Assembly (NCBI RefSeq): GCF_016862915.1 | Contig: NZ_BONW01000011.1 | Span: forward strand, 1-64,000 | Direction of reading: 5' to 3' | DNA: 64,000 nucleotides | Source of the DNA: Plantactinospora endophytica | Lineage (GTDB): Bacteria > Actinomycetota > Actinomycetes > Mycobacteriales > Micromonosporaceae | Part shown: positions 15,965 through 23,844 of the stretch, in pieces | Layout: the number at the start of each line of letters is the position of its first letter | Position numbering within the stretch: the stretch's first letter is position 1 | Translations under genes and position numbers: made by a program | Notes under the pieces: generated by a model | Database searches by the model: none | Told to the model about the DNA's origin: nothing | Seen by the model: the letters and a program-made list of their open reading frames with translations, nothing else

Positions 15965-17226
15965 GGGTCGAGGTCCCGCTCCCGGCGGCGCTCGCCGAGC
16001 CCACCGCACCCGTCCGGCGCGGCTGGATCACGCTGTTCTTCGGCGCGAACCTCGGGGTCTGGATGGCCTTCTACACGCCCCTCCAGGTGCTGCTGCCCAC
16101 CCAGGTCGAGTCGATCGCCCCGGCCGACAAGGAGGCGATGTTCGGCCTGGTGACCGGCCTCGGCGCACTCGCCGCCGTGGTGGCCAACCCGCTGGTCGGC
16201 GCGCTCTCCGACCGTACCTGCCTGCGGGTGGGCGACCGCGAGTACGGCCGGCGGCACGTCTGGACACTGTCCAGCACGATCCTCGGCGCGGTGTCGCTGG
16301 CGCTCCTCGGCCAGCAGCGCACGATCGTCGGCGTCGCGGTGTACTGGGTACTCGCCCAGATCTGCTTCAACGCCGCCCTCGCCACGTTGACCGCGGCCGT
16401 ACCCGACCGGGTGCCGGTCGCACAACGCGGCCGGGTCTCCGGCTGGGTCGGCATCCCGCAGTCGCTCGGCCTCGTCGTCGGGGCGGTGCTGGTCACCGCC
16501 GTGTTCACCGGCAACGCGGCCGGTTACCTGGCCACGGCGGCGGTCGTACTCGTGCTGGCGCTGCCGTTCGCGCTGGTCACCCCGGACGACGTGCTGCCGC
16601 GTACGCACCGGAGTCCGATCCGCCCGGCCGCACTGCTGCGGAGCATGTGGATCAGCCCGCGCGGGTACCCCGACTTCGCCTGGGCCTGGGGCACCCGGTT
16701 CCTCGTCCAGGTCGGCAACGCGCTCGGCACGCTCTACCTGCTCTACTTCCTCAAGGACGGGGTGCGGTACGCCGACCCCGAGAACGGCCTGCTCGTCCTC
16801 ATCCTGATCTACACCGCCGGCATGATGGCCACGGCGGTCACCGCCGGCCGGCTGTCCGACCGGTCCGGCCGCCGCAAAATCTTCGTCGTCTGGTCCGGCG
16901 CGATCATGGCGTTGGCGGCGCTGCTGCTCGCGATCTGGCCGTTGTGGCCCACCGCGATGGTCGCCGCCGTGCTGCTCGGCGCCGGGTACGGCGTCTACCT
17001 CTCCGTCGACGCCGCGTTGGTCTCCCAGGTCCTGCCGCAGGCCACCGACCGGGCGAAGGACCTCGGCGTCATCAACATCGCGAACTCGGCACCCCAGGTG
17101 CTCGGGCCGGCCATCTCCACCCCGGTCGTCGTGCACCTCGGCGGCTACCCGACCCTGTACGCCCTCACCGCCGGGGTCACCCTGCTGGGCAGCGTGTTCG
17201 TGCTACGGATCCGTTCCGTCCGCTGA
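15961..17226 (+). CDS. MFS transporter coupled to GH1 (SLC45/GPH-like sugar transporter)
   Basis: 421 aa with 12 predicted helices. WITLFFGANLGVWMAFYTPLQVLLP opens the protein; NPLVGALSDRTCLRVGDREYGRRHVW is the loop 2-3 motif in the form seen in SLC45/GPH-type disaccharide transporters, repeated in the second half as AGRLSDRSGRRKIF. ATG 15961 overlaps the GH1 stop (ATGA), indicating translational coupling. Import of cellobiose or another beta-glucoside is inferred from the coupling; no direct evidence for substrate. Confidence 0.85.
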   Translation: MRVEVPLPAALAEPTAPVRRGWITLFFGANLGVWMAFYTPLQVLLPTQVESIAPADKEAMFGLVTGLGALAAVVANPLVGALSDRTCLRVGDREYGRRHVWTLSSTILGAVSLALLGQQRTIVGVAVYWVLAQICFNAALATLTAAVPDRVPVAQRGRVSGWVGIPQSLGLVVGAVLVTAVFTGNAAGYLATAAVVLVLALPFALVTPDDVLPRTHRSPIRPAALLRSMWISPRGYPDFAWAWGTRFLVQVGNALGTLYLLYFLKDGVRYADPENGLLVLILIYTAGMMATAVTAGRLSDRSGRRKIFVVWSGAIMALAALLLAIWPLWPTAMVAAVLLGAGYGVYLSVDAALVSQVLPQATDRAKDLGVINIANSAPQVLGPAISTPVVVHLGGYPTLYALTAGVTLLGSVFVLRIRSVR

Positions 17227-17339
17227 CTGCGCTGTCCGCTGATCGCTCCCGGCTCGGGGCCGTGGGGGAGCGGCCGGCGGGACCGTCGGATTGACGATGG
17301 TGTGCCGGTGTTGGCGGTGGTGTGCCCGGCGTTGTCGGT

Positions 17340-17360
17340 TTGATCAGTGATCCTGATCAA
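17340..17360. promoter_or_regulatory. Perfect 8-5-8 dyad upstream of the flavin oxidase gene
   Basis: TTGATCAG, 5 nt, CTGATCAA, 106 bp before the start of the FAD oxidase. Such spacing fits a homodimeric repressor (TetR, GntR or similar). No regulator is next to it and no other copy was noticed in the window. Confidence 0.5.
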
Positions 17361-17466
17361 TGGCGATGTCGAGTTCCGTCGCCTCCGCCCGGGGGTATCG
17401 GGCGATCATTTCGCGCCGGAGGTACCTCCGACGCGCCAGCGGTACCTCCGAGCAGAGGGGATCGAG

Positions 17467-19161
17467 ATGGCTCTCACCCGACGCGGCTTCCTGGAAGCGT
17501 CCGCCGTGACGGCATTCGGCACACTGTGGACGCCCGGCAGCCGGCCGGCTCCGCCGGACTTTCCGGCGGACGTACCCGTCGAGCGCGAGGCGTACCGCAA
17601 CTGGGCCGGCGAGATCCAGGCCGACGGCGTCTGGACCTGCACCCCGAGGACGGCGGCCGACGTCGTCACCGTGACCAACTGGGCGTACCGGCACGGCTAC
17701 TCGGTACGTGCCCGGGGCTACCGGCACACCTGGGCGCCGCTGACCGTACCGGCCGACGGCGCCGCCGACCGGACCATCCTGGTGGACACCACCCGGCACC
17801 TGACCTCGATGACGGTGCTCTCCGCCGCACCCGCCGCAGCGGTACGCGTGCAGACCGGCGCGTCGATGGAGGACTTCCTCGGCTTCCTGGAGCAGCACGG
17901 GCTCGGCGTCACCAACACCCCCGCCCCCGGCGACCTCAGCGTCGGCGGAGTGCTGGCGATCAACGGGCACGGCACCAGCGTCCCCGCCGACGGCGAGACC
18001 CGGGCGCCTGGACACACCTACGGCTCGCTGAGCAACCTGATCCTCTCGCTCACCGCCGTCGTCTGGGACGCGGCGGCCGGCGGCTACGTGCTGCGTACCT
18101 TCGACCGGGCCGACCCGGACTGCGCGGCACTGCTCACCCACGTCGGCCGGGCGTTCGTCACCGAGGTGACGCTGCGGGTCGGCGCCAACCAGAATCTGCG
18201 GTGCGTCAGTCGGGTGGACATCCCCGCCACCGAACTCTTCGCCGCGCCCGGCACCGGCGGCCGTACCCTGACCAGCTTCGTGGCGGCGGCCGGCCGGGTG
18301 GAGGCGATCTGGTTCGCCTTCACCGACAACCCGTGGCTGAAGGTCTGGAGCGTCAGGCCGACCCGACCGCTGACCTCCCGGCCGGTCGTCACGCCGTACA
18401 ACTACGTCTTCTCCGACAACGTCCCCGAGCCGGTCTCCGAACTGGCCGAGCAACTCCTGAACGGAGCGTGGGCGCTGACCCCGACGTTCGGGCAGGTGCA
18501 GTACACCACCGCCGCCGCCGGGCTGACCGGCACGCTCGCGGGCGACCTGTGGGGGCCGTCGAAGAACCTGTTGCTCTACGTCAAGCCGACCACGCTGCGG
18601 GAGACCGCCAACGGGTACGCGGTGCACACCAGCCGGGCCTCGGTGCAGCGGGTGGTGCACGAGTTCGCCGTGTTCTACCGGCGGCAGCTCGCCGCCTACC
18701 AGGGTCGGGGCGAGTTCCCGGTCACCGGTCAGGTGGAGATCCGGGTCGCCGGGGTGGACCGGGCCGCCGACGTCGGCGTACCCGGGGCGGAGCCGCCGGC
18801 ACTGTCCGCGGCCCGGCCCCGGGTCGACCACCCGGAGTGGGACTGCGTCGTCTGGTTCGACGTGCTCACCTTCCCGACCGCGCCCCGGGCGCACGCCTTC
18901 TACCGGGAGATGGAGGTCTTCTTCTTCACCAACTACACCGGCTCGTACGCCGCCAGCCGGGTCGAGTGGTCGAAGGGCTGGGGTTACACCGACTCCGCCG
19001 CCTGGGCCGACCCGACCATGCTGACCAGGACGGTGCCGGACTCCTACCGGCACGCACCCGATCCGACCTGGGACCAGGCGGTCGGGCAACTGAACGACCT
19101 CGACCCGCACCGGGTGTTCAGCAACGCCTTCCTCGACGTCCTGCTACCCGGTACACCCTGA
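17467..19161 (+). CDS. FAD-linked oxidase, class II cholesterol oxidase-like, Tat-exported
   Basis: 564 aa. The N-terminus TRRGFLEASAVTAFG is a twin-arginine signal; cleavage is probably near residue 28. A PCMH/VAO-type FAD domain follows, with RGYRHTW whose His87 matches the covalent FAD ligand position of class II (Brevibacterium-type) cholesterol oxidases, and DLSVGGVLAINGHGTSVP binding the pyrophosphate. The second half (about 215-480) has the composition of the cholesterol-oxidase substrate-binding domain. Substrate could be a sterol or another secondary alcohol. ATG 17467 has AGAGGGG 5-6 nt upstream. A dyad at 17340-17360 suggests repression. Confidence 0.78.
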   Translation: MALTRRGFLEASAVTAFGTLWTPGSRPAPPDFPADVPVEREAYRNWAGEIQADGVWTCTPRTAADVVTVTNWAYRHGYSVRARGYRHTWAPLTVPADGAADRTILVDTTRHLTSMTVLSAAPAAAVRVQTGASMEDFLGFLEQHGLGVTNTPAPGDLSVGGVLAINGHGTSVPADGETRAPGHTYGSLSNLILSLTAVVWDAAAGGYVLRTFDRADPDCAALLTHVGRAFVTEVTLRVGANQNLRCVSRVDIPATELFAAPGTGGRTLTSFVAAAGRVEAIWFAFTDNPWLKVWSVRPTRPLTSRPVVTPYNYVFSDNVPEPVSELAEQLLNGAWALTPTFGQVQYTTAAAGLTGTLAGDLWGPSKNLLLYVKPTTLRETANGYAVHTSRASVQRVVHEFAVFYRRQLAAYQGRGEFPVTGQVEIRVAGVDRAADVGVPGAEPPALSAARPRVDHPEWDCVVWFDVLTFPTAPRAHAFYREMEVFFFTNYTGSYAASRVEWSKGWGYTDSAAWADPTMLTRTVPDSYRHAPDPTWDQAVGQLNDLDPHRVFSNAFLDVLLPGTP

Positions 19162-19226
19162 TCCCCTCGATCCGGTAGCACCGCGCCCCTGGTGTCCCCG
19201 GCCGGCTTGCGCCCACCGCCGACCGT

Positions 19227-20129
19227 TCATGCGCCGTCGGTGTCGGTGTCGGTGTCGCTGGCCGGGCGGTCGGCGGTCGGGCGGTGGTCGGTGCCGAGCA
19301 CCCGCAGTGCGGCGTCGTGCAGCTCGCCGGTCCGGGCGAACAGCGACGGTCCGGGCGCCGGGCGGGACCGGCCGTCGAATCCGCTGTACCGGCCGCCGGC
19401 CTCGGCGACGATCAGCGAGGTGGCGGCGAAGTCCCACACCTGTCCCCGGGTCTGCACCGCCAGGTCAAGCTCGCCGCGCGCCACCAGCAACGCGGCGTGG
19501 GTACGCCACGGCGTGACGGTGCTGACCGCCGCCAGCGGTGCGATCATCTCGCGTTCCGCCGGATAGACCTGCTCGTCCGGCGGCACCACGCCGAGCCGGC
19601 TGCCGGAGAGCAGGTCGACCGAATCGGTGCGGCGCAGCTCGCTGCCCGAGAGCCGGTCGATCGGGGCGGTGCGGCTGTCGAGACGCCGTTCACCGGTCAC
19701 CCGGCCCGCCGAGATCTCGGCCTCGTACGTCCCGCCGCCGCGCCGGGCCCACCAGATCCGCCCCTGCGCCGGCACTACGGCCACCCCGACGACGATCTCG
19801 CCGGCCTGCTCCAGCGCGACGAGTACCAGCCAGCGGTCGTCACCGGCGACGAACTGCGCCGTACCGTCGATCGGGTCGACGATCCAGCGCCGGTCGGCCC
19901 GGCCGGTCTGTCCGACCTCCTCGCCCAGGATCGCGTCGTCGGGCCGGGCGCCGGCCAGTACGTCCCGGATCGCGGCCTCGACCGCCCGGTCGGCTTCGGT
20001 CACCACGCTGCCGTCCGACTTGTGCTCCCGGTCGAGCCGACCGAGGTCCGCGAAGTACCGGAGGCCGACGGCGGCGCCGGTCAGCGCGGCGTGCCGGGCG
20101 AGGAGAAGATCGTCTTCCACGGGATCCAT
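19227..20129 (-). CDS. Inositol monophosphatase family phosphatase
   Basis: 300 aa. The Mg-binding motifs are complete: GEE at 69-71, DPIDGT with Asp85 and Asp88, and WDFAATSLIVAEAGG near the end. KSDGSVVTEADRAVE (37-51) is the N-terminal conserved block. The family includes inositol-1-phosphatase, histidinol-phosphatase (HisN) and 3'-phosphoadenosine phosphatase; sequence alone does not decide between them. The last residues are a DTDTDTDG tract coded by a hexamer repeat (about 19232-19257). Confidence 0.88.
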   Translation of the reverse strand: MDPVEDDLLLARHAALTGAAVGLRYFADLGRLDREHKSDGSVVTEADRAVEAAIRDVLAGARPDDAILGEEVGQTGRADRRWIVDPIDGTAQFVAGDDRWLVLVALEQAGEIVVGVAVVPAQGRIWWARRGGGTYEAEISAGRVTGERRLDSRTAPIDRLSGSELRRTDSVDLLSGSRLGVVPPDEQVYPAEREMIAPLAAVSTVTPWRTHAALLVARGELDLAVQTRGQVWDFAATSLIVAEAGGRYSGFDGRSRPAPGPSLFARTGELHDAALRVLGTDHRPTADRPASDTDTDTDGA

Positions 20130-20217
20130 CCTTGCCGGTACCGCTGTCCGGGACGCGGCCGGGTGGCGGACCGGTGCGGAAGAGAGCCCTCCGCACCGGT
20201 GAACGAACGCCGACGAC

Positions 20218-21687
20218 TCAGCCGTTGGCCGAGGTCAACCGCAGCGCCAGGGCGGGGCACATGCGTACCGCCTTGCGGGTGCCCGCCTCCAGCCAGGTCG
20301 GTACGGGGGTGGACGGGAACGACGGGAAGCCGTTCGCGTCCAGCCGGATGAACTCCGGTGCCACGTGGGCGCAGAGTCCGTGCCCGTCACACCGCGACCA
20401 GTCGACCAGCAGCTTCGAGGTCGGGGCGTCGGCCGCGTTGGGCAGCCCGAGTACGCCCTTCACCTTCTTGCCGCAGGTCCCCCGGGCGGCGTGCGCCTCC
20501 AGGTCCTCGGTGAAGATCTCCAGTGCCGAGGTGGCGAACCGGGCGGTACCGTCCGGATGGCTGCACGCGCCACGTCCCTTCACCGCACCGGCCGCCGCCC
20601 GGACCACCTCGGCGGCGGCGCTGCCGCCCACGATCAGGTCCAGCGACCGGGCCAGGTCCGGCAGGCCGAGTCGGCACGGGCCGCACTGCCCGGCCGACTC
20701 GCCGGCCAGGTAGGTGACGACCTGGGCGGCCTCGCCGAGCGGGCAGACCTCGGCGCTGAGCGGCATGATGATGCCGGCACCGAGCGAGCCGCCGACCTTG
20801 GCGAACCCGGCCCGGGACACCTCGGCGGTGGCAGCACCCTCCGCACTGATCCACTGGCCGTGGTAACCGCCGGTGAGTACGCCCGGACCCTCCGGCGCCT
20901 CGCAGAGTTCGAGTACGTCCTTCAGCGGTATCCCGGTCGGGCACTCCACGACGGCCGGCCGGCCGGCGGCTCCGGTGACGGTGAGCAGCACCGTACCGGG
21001 CTCGTCGGCGGTGCCGACCGTGCCGTACTCGTACGGGCCGAGTCGGGCGGCCAGCGCGAGTTGTGCGTACGTCTCGGCGTTGGAGAGCAGCGTCGGCAGC
21101 CCGCCCACCCCGGTGTCGCTGGCCCGCACCTTGCGCCCCGGCGGGATGTGCGCCTCACCGTTGATGCCCCGGACGAGTGCGCCGCCCTCACCGGAGATGA
21201 ACCGGTGCGGCACGGTGACGATGCCGGTACGTACCGGCATCCGCCGCTCGGCGAGCGCGGCGGTCAGCGACGCCTCGCCGATACCGTCGTCGGCGACCCC
21301 GATGACGATCTCGTCGGCGTCCAGGGCGTAGGCGGCGATCGCGGCACCGTCGAGGATCAGGTGCGGCGCCCGGGTGAGCAGCGCCTTGTCCTTCCAGGCA
21401 CCCGGCTCACCCTCGGTCGCGTTCACCACCACCACGGTCGGCAGGTCCTGCCGGTCCGCCGACTCGAGTACGGCCCGGAACTTGCGCGCGAACGGGAACC
21501 CGGCGCCGCCCTTGCCCTTGAGTTCGATCCCCTCGACCAGCCGCAGCAGCCCCTTCGGGGAGAGCGGGTTGACGGCACCGTGCACCATCTCGTGCGCGGT
21601 CAGGTCGAGCCGGCCGAACTCGTCGAACCCGGCGGTGAGCCGGGGTTCGCCGAAGCAGGCGACCGGGGGTACGGCGGTCAGGCTCAC
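20218..21687 (-). CDS. NuoF-like flavoprotein fused to a C-terminal ferredoxin
   Basis: 489 aa. Residues 50-330 match the 51-kDa (NuoF) NADH/FMN domain: KGKGGAGFPFARKF, VVVNATEGEPGAWKDK, SGEGGALVRGINGEAHIPPGRK, LLSNAETYAQL. The SLBB part and iron-sulfur region follow; the N3-type motif reads ESAGQCGPCRLG, so the first of the usual Cys is Ala, with a later Cys in GACSHPDG. From about 415 a ferredoxin module has C-x5-C (RCDGHGLC) and a final CP, the three-Cys pattern of [3Fe-4S] ferredoxins. GTG 21687 overlaps the stop of the ferric-reductase-like gene. Likely passes electrons from NAD(P)H to that haem protein. Confidence 0.82.
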   Translation of the reverse strand: MSLTAVPPVACFGEPRLTAGFDEFGRLDLTAHEMVHGAVNPLSPKGLLRLVEGIELKGKGGAGFPFARKFRAVLESADRQDLPTVVVVNATEGEPGAWKDKALLTRAPHLILDGAAIAAYALDADEIVIGVADDGIGEASLTAALAERRMPVRTGIVTVPHRFISGEGGALVRGINGEAHIPPGRKVRASDTGVGGLPTLLSNAETYAQLALAARLGPYEYGTVGTADEPGTVLLTVTGAAGRPAVVECPTGIPLKDVLELCEAPEGPGVLTGGYHGQWISAEGAATAEVSRAGFAKVGGSLGAGIIMPLSAEVCPLGEAAQVVTYLAGESAGQCGPCRLGLPDLARSLDLIVGGSAAAEVVRAAAGAVKGRGACSHPDGTARFATSALEIFTEDLEAHAARGTCGKKVKGVLGLPNAADAPTSKLLVDWSRCDGHGLCAHVAPEFIRLDANGFPSFPSTPVPTWLEAGTRKAVRMCPALALRLTSANG

Positions 21688-23471
21688 CGCGCTTCACCTT
21701 TCAGGCTGGTCCAGTACGCGCCCTCCTCGGCCTCGTCGCCCGAATCCTTCCGCCGGGTGGACCGGCTGGGCGGGTCGTCGGACCGGCGGGTCCGCCGGGC
21801 GCCGAGGTCGATCAGGGCAGGCTTGTCGTCATCGTCGTCGTCCGCCCCGGCCACCAGGTTGGGCTCGTACCGGGCGGCCCGACCCCACTCGGCGGTGCTC
21901 TCCTCGGGGTCGGCGTCGGCGTCCTTCCGGCCCCGGCTGTGCCGTCCGGAGCGTTCGGTCGACCGGTCTGCGGCCGGGTCCTCGTCGGCGGCCCGCCGCC
22001 GGCCGGCCCGGGTGGCACCGGTCGTCGGCTCGTCCTCGGGCTCCCGCCACGACCGCCGGCCCGATCCGTCGGTGTTGTCCCGTCGCGACCGCCGGCCCTC
22101 ACCGGGTTCGTCGCGGTCGGTACCGGCCGACGTGTCGTCCCAGGCGCGCGGGCGGCGGTACACCTCGTCCGTGCCGCGCTGCGGGCCCTCGTCCGGCTCG
22201 TCGCCGGCCCACCGTCGGGGGCTGTCCCAGGGCAGCTCGGCGTTGCCAACCGCGTCGTCCCGGTCGCCCGACATGCTTCCGGGCGGCGGCACCTCGGGTA
22301 CGGCGAACCGGTCGGACCGGTCGGACCGGCTCCGGGGTGCGTAGGTGCTGTCGAGTTCGCCGGCCCGGGCCCAGGCGTCGATCGCCGACTCCGAGCCGCC
22401 GCGAAGGTCGGTGAGGCTCTCCCGACGCCGCCGGCCGCCGCCCTGGGTGTCGTCCATCCGGCCGCCGGACGTGTCACGGCCGGTGGTCCGGGCCCCCCAC
22501 TCGCCGCGCCGGCCGCTGGCGGCGTCCTGGTCGTCCCAGCGGTTGTCCCGACCGCTGCGCCGGCCGGCGGAGGTGTCCTCGTCCCACCGGCTGCGTCGGC
22601 TGCTCCGGCCGCTGTCCCGACCGCCGGAGCTGGCCCGGCTGGCCCGGATCTCGTCGGCGGTACGGCGCTTGGCGGGCGCCATGGAGCTGGTCCGGCCGGA
22701 GGCACTCGGCTTCCCGCCCCGGCCCGGCTTGCCGGGGCGGCCGACGGGGGAGAGTGCGGCGCTGGTCTGGCCCTGCTCCTCGCGCTTGCGACCCAGCGTG
22801 ACCGAGAGCCGGACACCCAGCAACGCCAACACCAGGGCCATACAGAGCAGGTAACTGAGCGTTACCCAGGTGGGTGCGGCCCGACCGGCCTGGAGGCCGT
22901 GCACCAGCGCGACCGGCCAGGCGGCGTACGAGATGCTGTGCAGTCCCCGCCACAGCCAGGGCTTGCCGACCCCGGCGAACCGGGCCCGGACCAGGCCGGT
23001 CCAGAGTACGGCCACCATCATCGCCCCGGCCACGGTGCCGAGCCCGACATAGACGTCGCCGCCGCTGATGAACGGCAACAGGGCCTTGTTCGCGCTGACG
23101 TGCCCGGCCGAGATCTTGGTCAGCACGTGCAGCACCAGGGAGAAGACAGCGACGATCCCGATCGACCGGTGCGCCGACTGGAGCAGTACCCGGTGCCGGA
23201 TCAACAGGACGATCCGGTCGGTCGCCACCAGACCGATCATCACGGTCAGGCTCAGCGATACCAGGGTGGCCGGCCCGGCGAAGAATGTCAGGAACACGAA
23301 CATGTAGGCGTTGATCAGCCCACCGATCGGGCTCAACATCGCCGTCGCCCACACCGCCGCCAGCATCGAGATGACGAGCAGGGCGGCAGCACCCTGCGGC
23401 CTATGTGTGCTTCCCCGGCTGGTGAAGCTCATGGGGACACTGGCACGCTGAATCTGTCTCGTCCGGGCCAT
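21684..23471 (-). CDS. Ferric-reductase-like transmembrane haem protein with long disordered tail
   Basis: 595 aa. Residues about 25-230 form six hydrophobic helices. Two helices carry spaced His pairs that fit bis-His haem ligation: AHRSIGIVAVFSLVLHVLTK and GLHSISYAAWPVALVHGL. The remaining 340 or so residues are Arg/Asp/Ser/Gly rich, with no predicted fold, ending in the compact motif EGAYWTSLKGEAR. No FAD or NADPH domain is present; those functions are probably supplied by the coupled NuoF-like gene. ATG 23471 has GAGGAG just upstream; ATG 23432 is an alternative. Role: transmembrane electron transfer, acceptor unknown. Confidence 0.78.
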   Translation of the reverse strand: MARTRQIQRASVPMSFTSRGSTHRPQGAAALLVISMLAAVWATAMLSPIGGLINAYMFVFLTFFAGPATLVSLSLTVMIGLVATDRIVLLIRHRVLLQSAHRSIGIVAVFSLVLHVLTKISAGHVSANKALLPFISGGDVYVGLGTVAGAMMVAVLWTGLVRARFAGVGKPWLWRGLHSISYAAWPVALVHGLQAGRAAPTWVTLSYLLCMALVLALLGVRLSVTLGRKREEQGQTSAALSPVGRPGKPGRGGKPSASGRTSSMAPAKRRTADEIRASRASSGGRDSGRSSRRSRWDEDTSAGRRSGRDNRWDDQDAASGRRGEWGARTTGRDTSGGRMDDTQGGGRRRRESLTDLRGGSESAIDAWARAGELDSTYAPRSRSDRSDRFAVPEVPPPGSMSGDRDDAVGNAELPWDSPRRWAGDEPDEGPQRGTDEVYRRPRAWDDTSAGTDRDEPGEGRRSRRDNTDGSGRRSWREPEDEPTTGATRAGRRRAADEDPAADRSTERSGRHSRGRKDADADPEESTAEWGRAARYEPNLVAGADDDDDDKPALIDLGARRTRRSDDPPSRSTRRKDSGDEAEEGAYWTSLKGEAR

Positions 23472-23721
23472 CTGCTCCTCGATCTTCCGCCTCGGCGCCC
23501 ACCACCGCGCCCCGCCTGCCGCTCGTCGCGCGACGAGCACGGCCGCCTATTGTGCCCCGTCCCGATCGCGCCACTTTGGGCGGAGTCGTACCGCCGCGCG
23601 TCACTCGACGGCGGTCCGACCCCCATCAGGTACGGGAAAACGGGCCGGGGGGATGAGTCCCGTGCCGATTATGTTTCACGATCGGTGGAGTTGGCTCCCC
23701 CTGGGGGTGGGCAATCCGGCG

Positions 23722-23844
23722 TTAACCGGTGAAGAGTTTCGCCGCGGTGATGACAGTCTGTACAACGCCGTACCCGAGGAGTGCCGCGACCAGTAGCCAC
23801 GAGATCCAGAGGCGGCCGGACTGGCCGTTCGGTTGCCCGGTCAT
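23722..23844 (-). CDS. MFS transporter small subunit (40 aa)
   Basis: Very short protein: a polar N-terminus MTGQPNGQSGR and a single membrane helix LWISWLLVAALLGYGVVQTV, then ITAAKLFTG. Its ATG (23844-23842) overlaps the TGA of the OFA-type MFS gene. Short one-helix proteins of this shape are found beside oxalate/formate-antiporter-family MFS genes and are annotated as MFS small subunits. Position, overlap and sequence all support it. Confidence 0.75.
   Translation of the reverse strand: MTGQPNGQSGRLWISWLLVAALLGYGVVQTVITAAKLFTG

Noticed and set aside
15814-17136. Minus-strand frame of 440 codons
   Set aside because: Antisense to the MFS transporter, which has 12 membrane helices and normal codon bias; the product here is His/Asp/Gly/Arg rich without domains.
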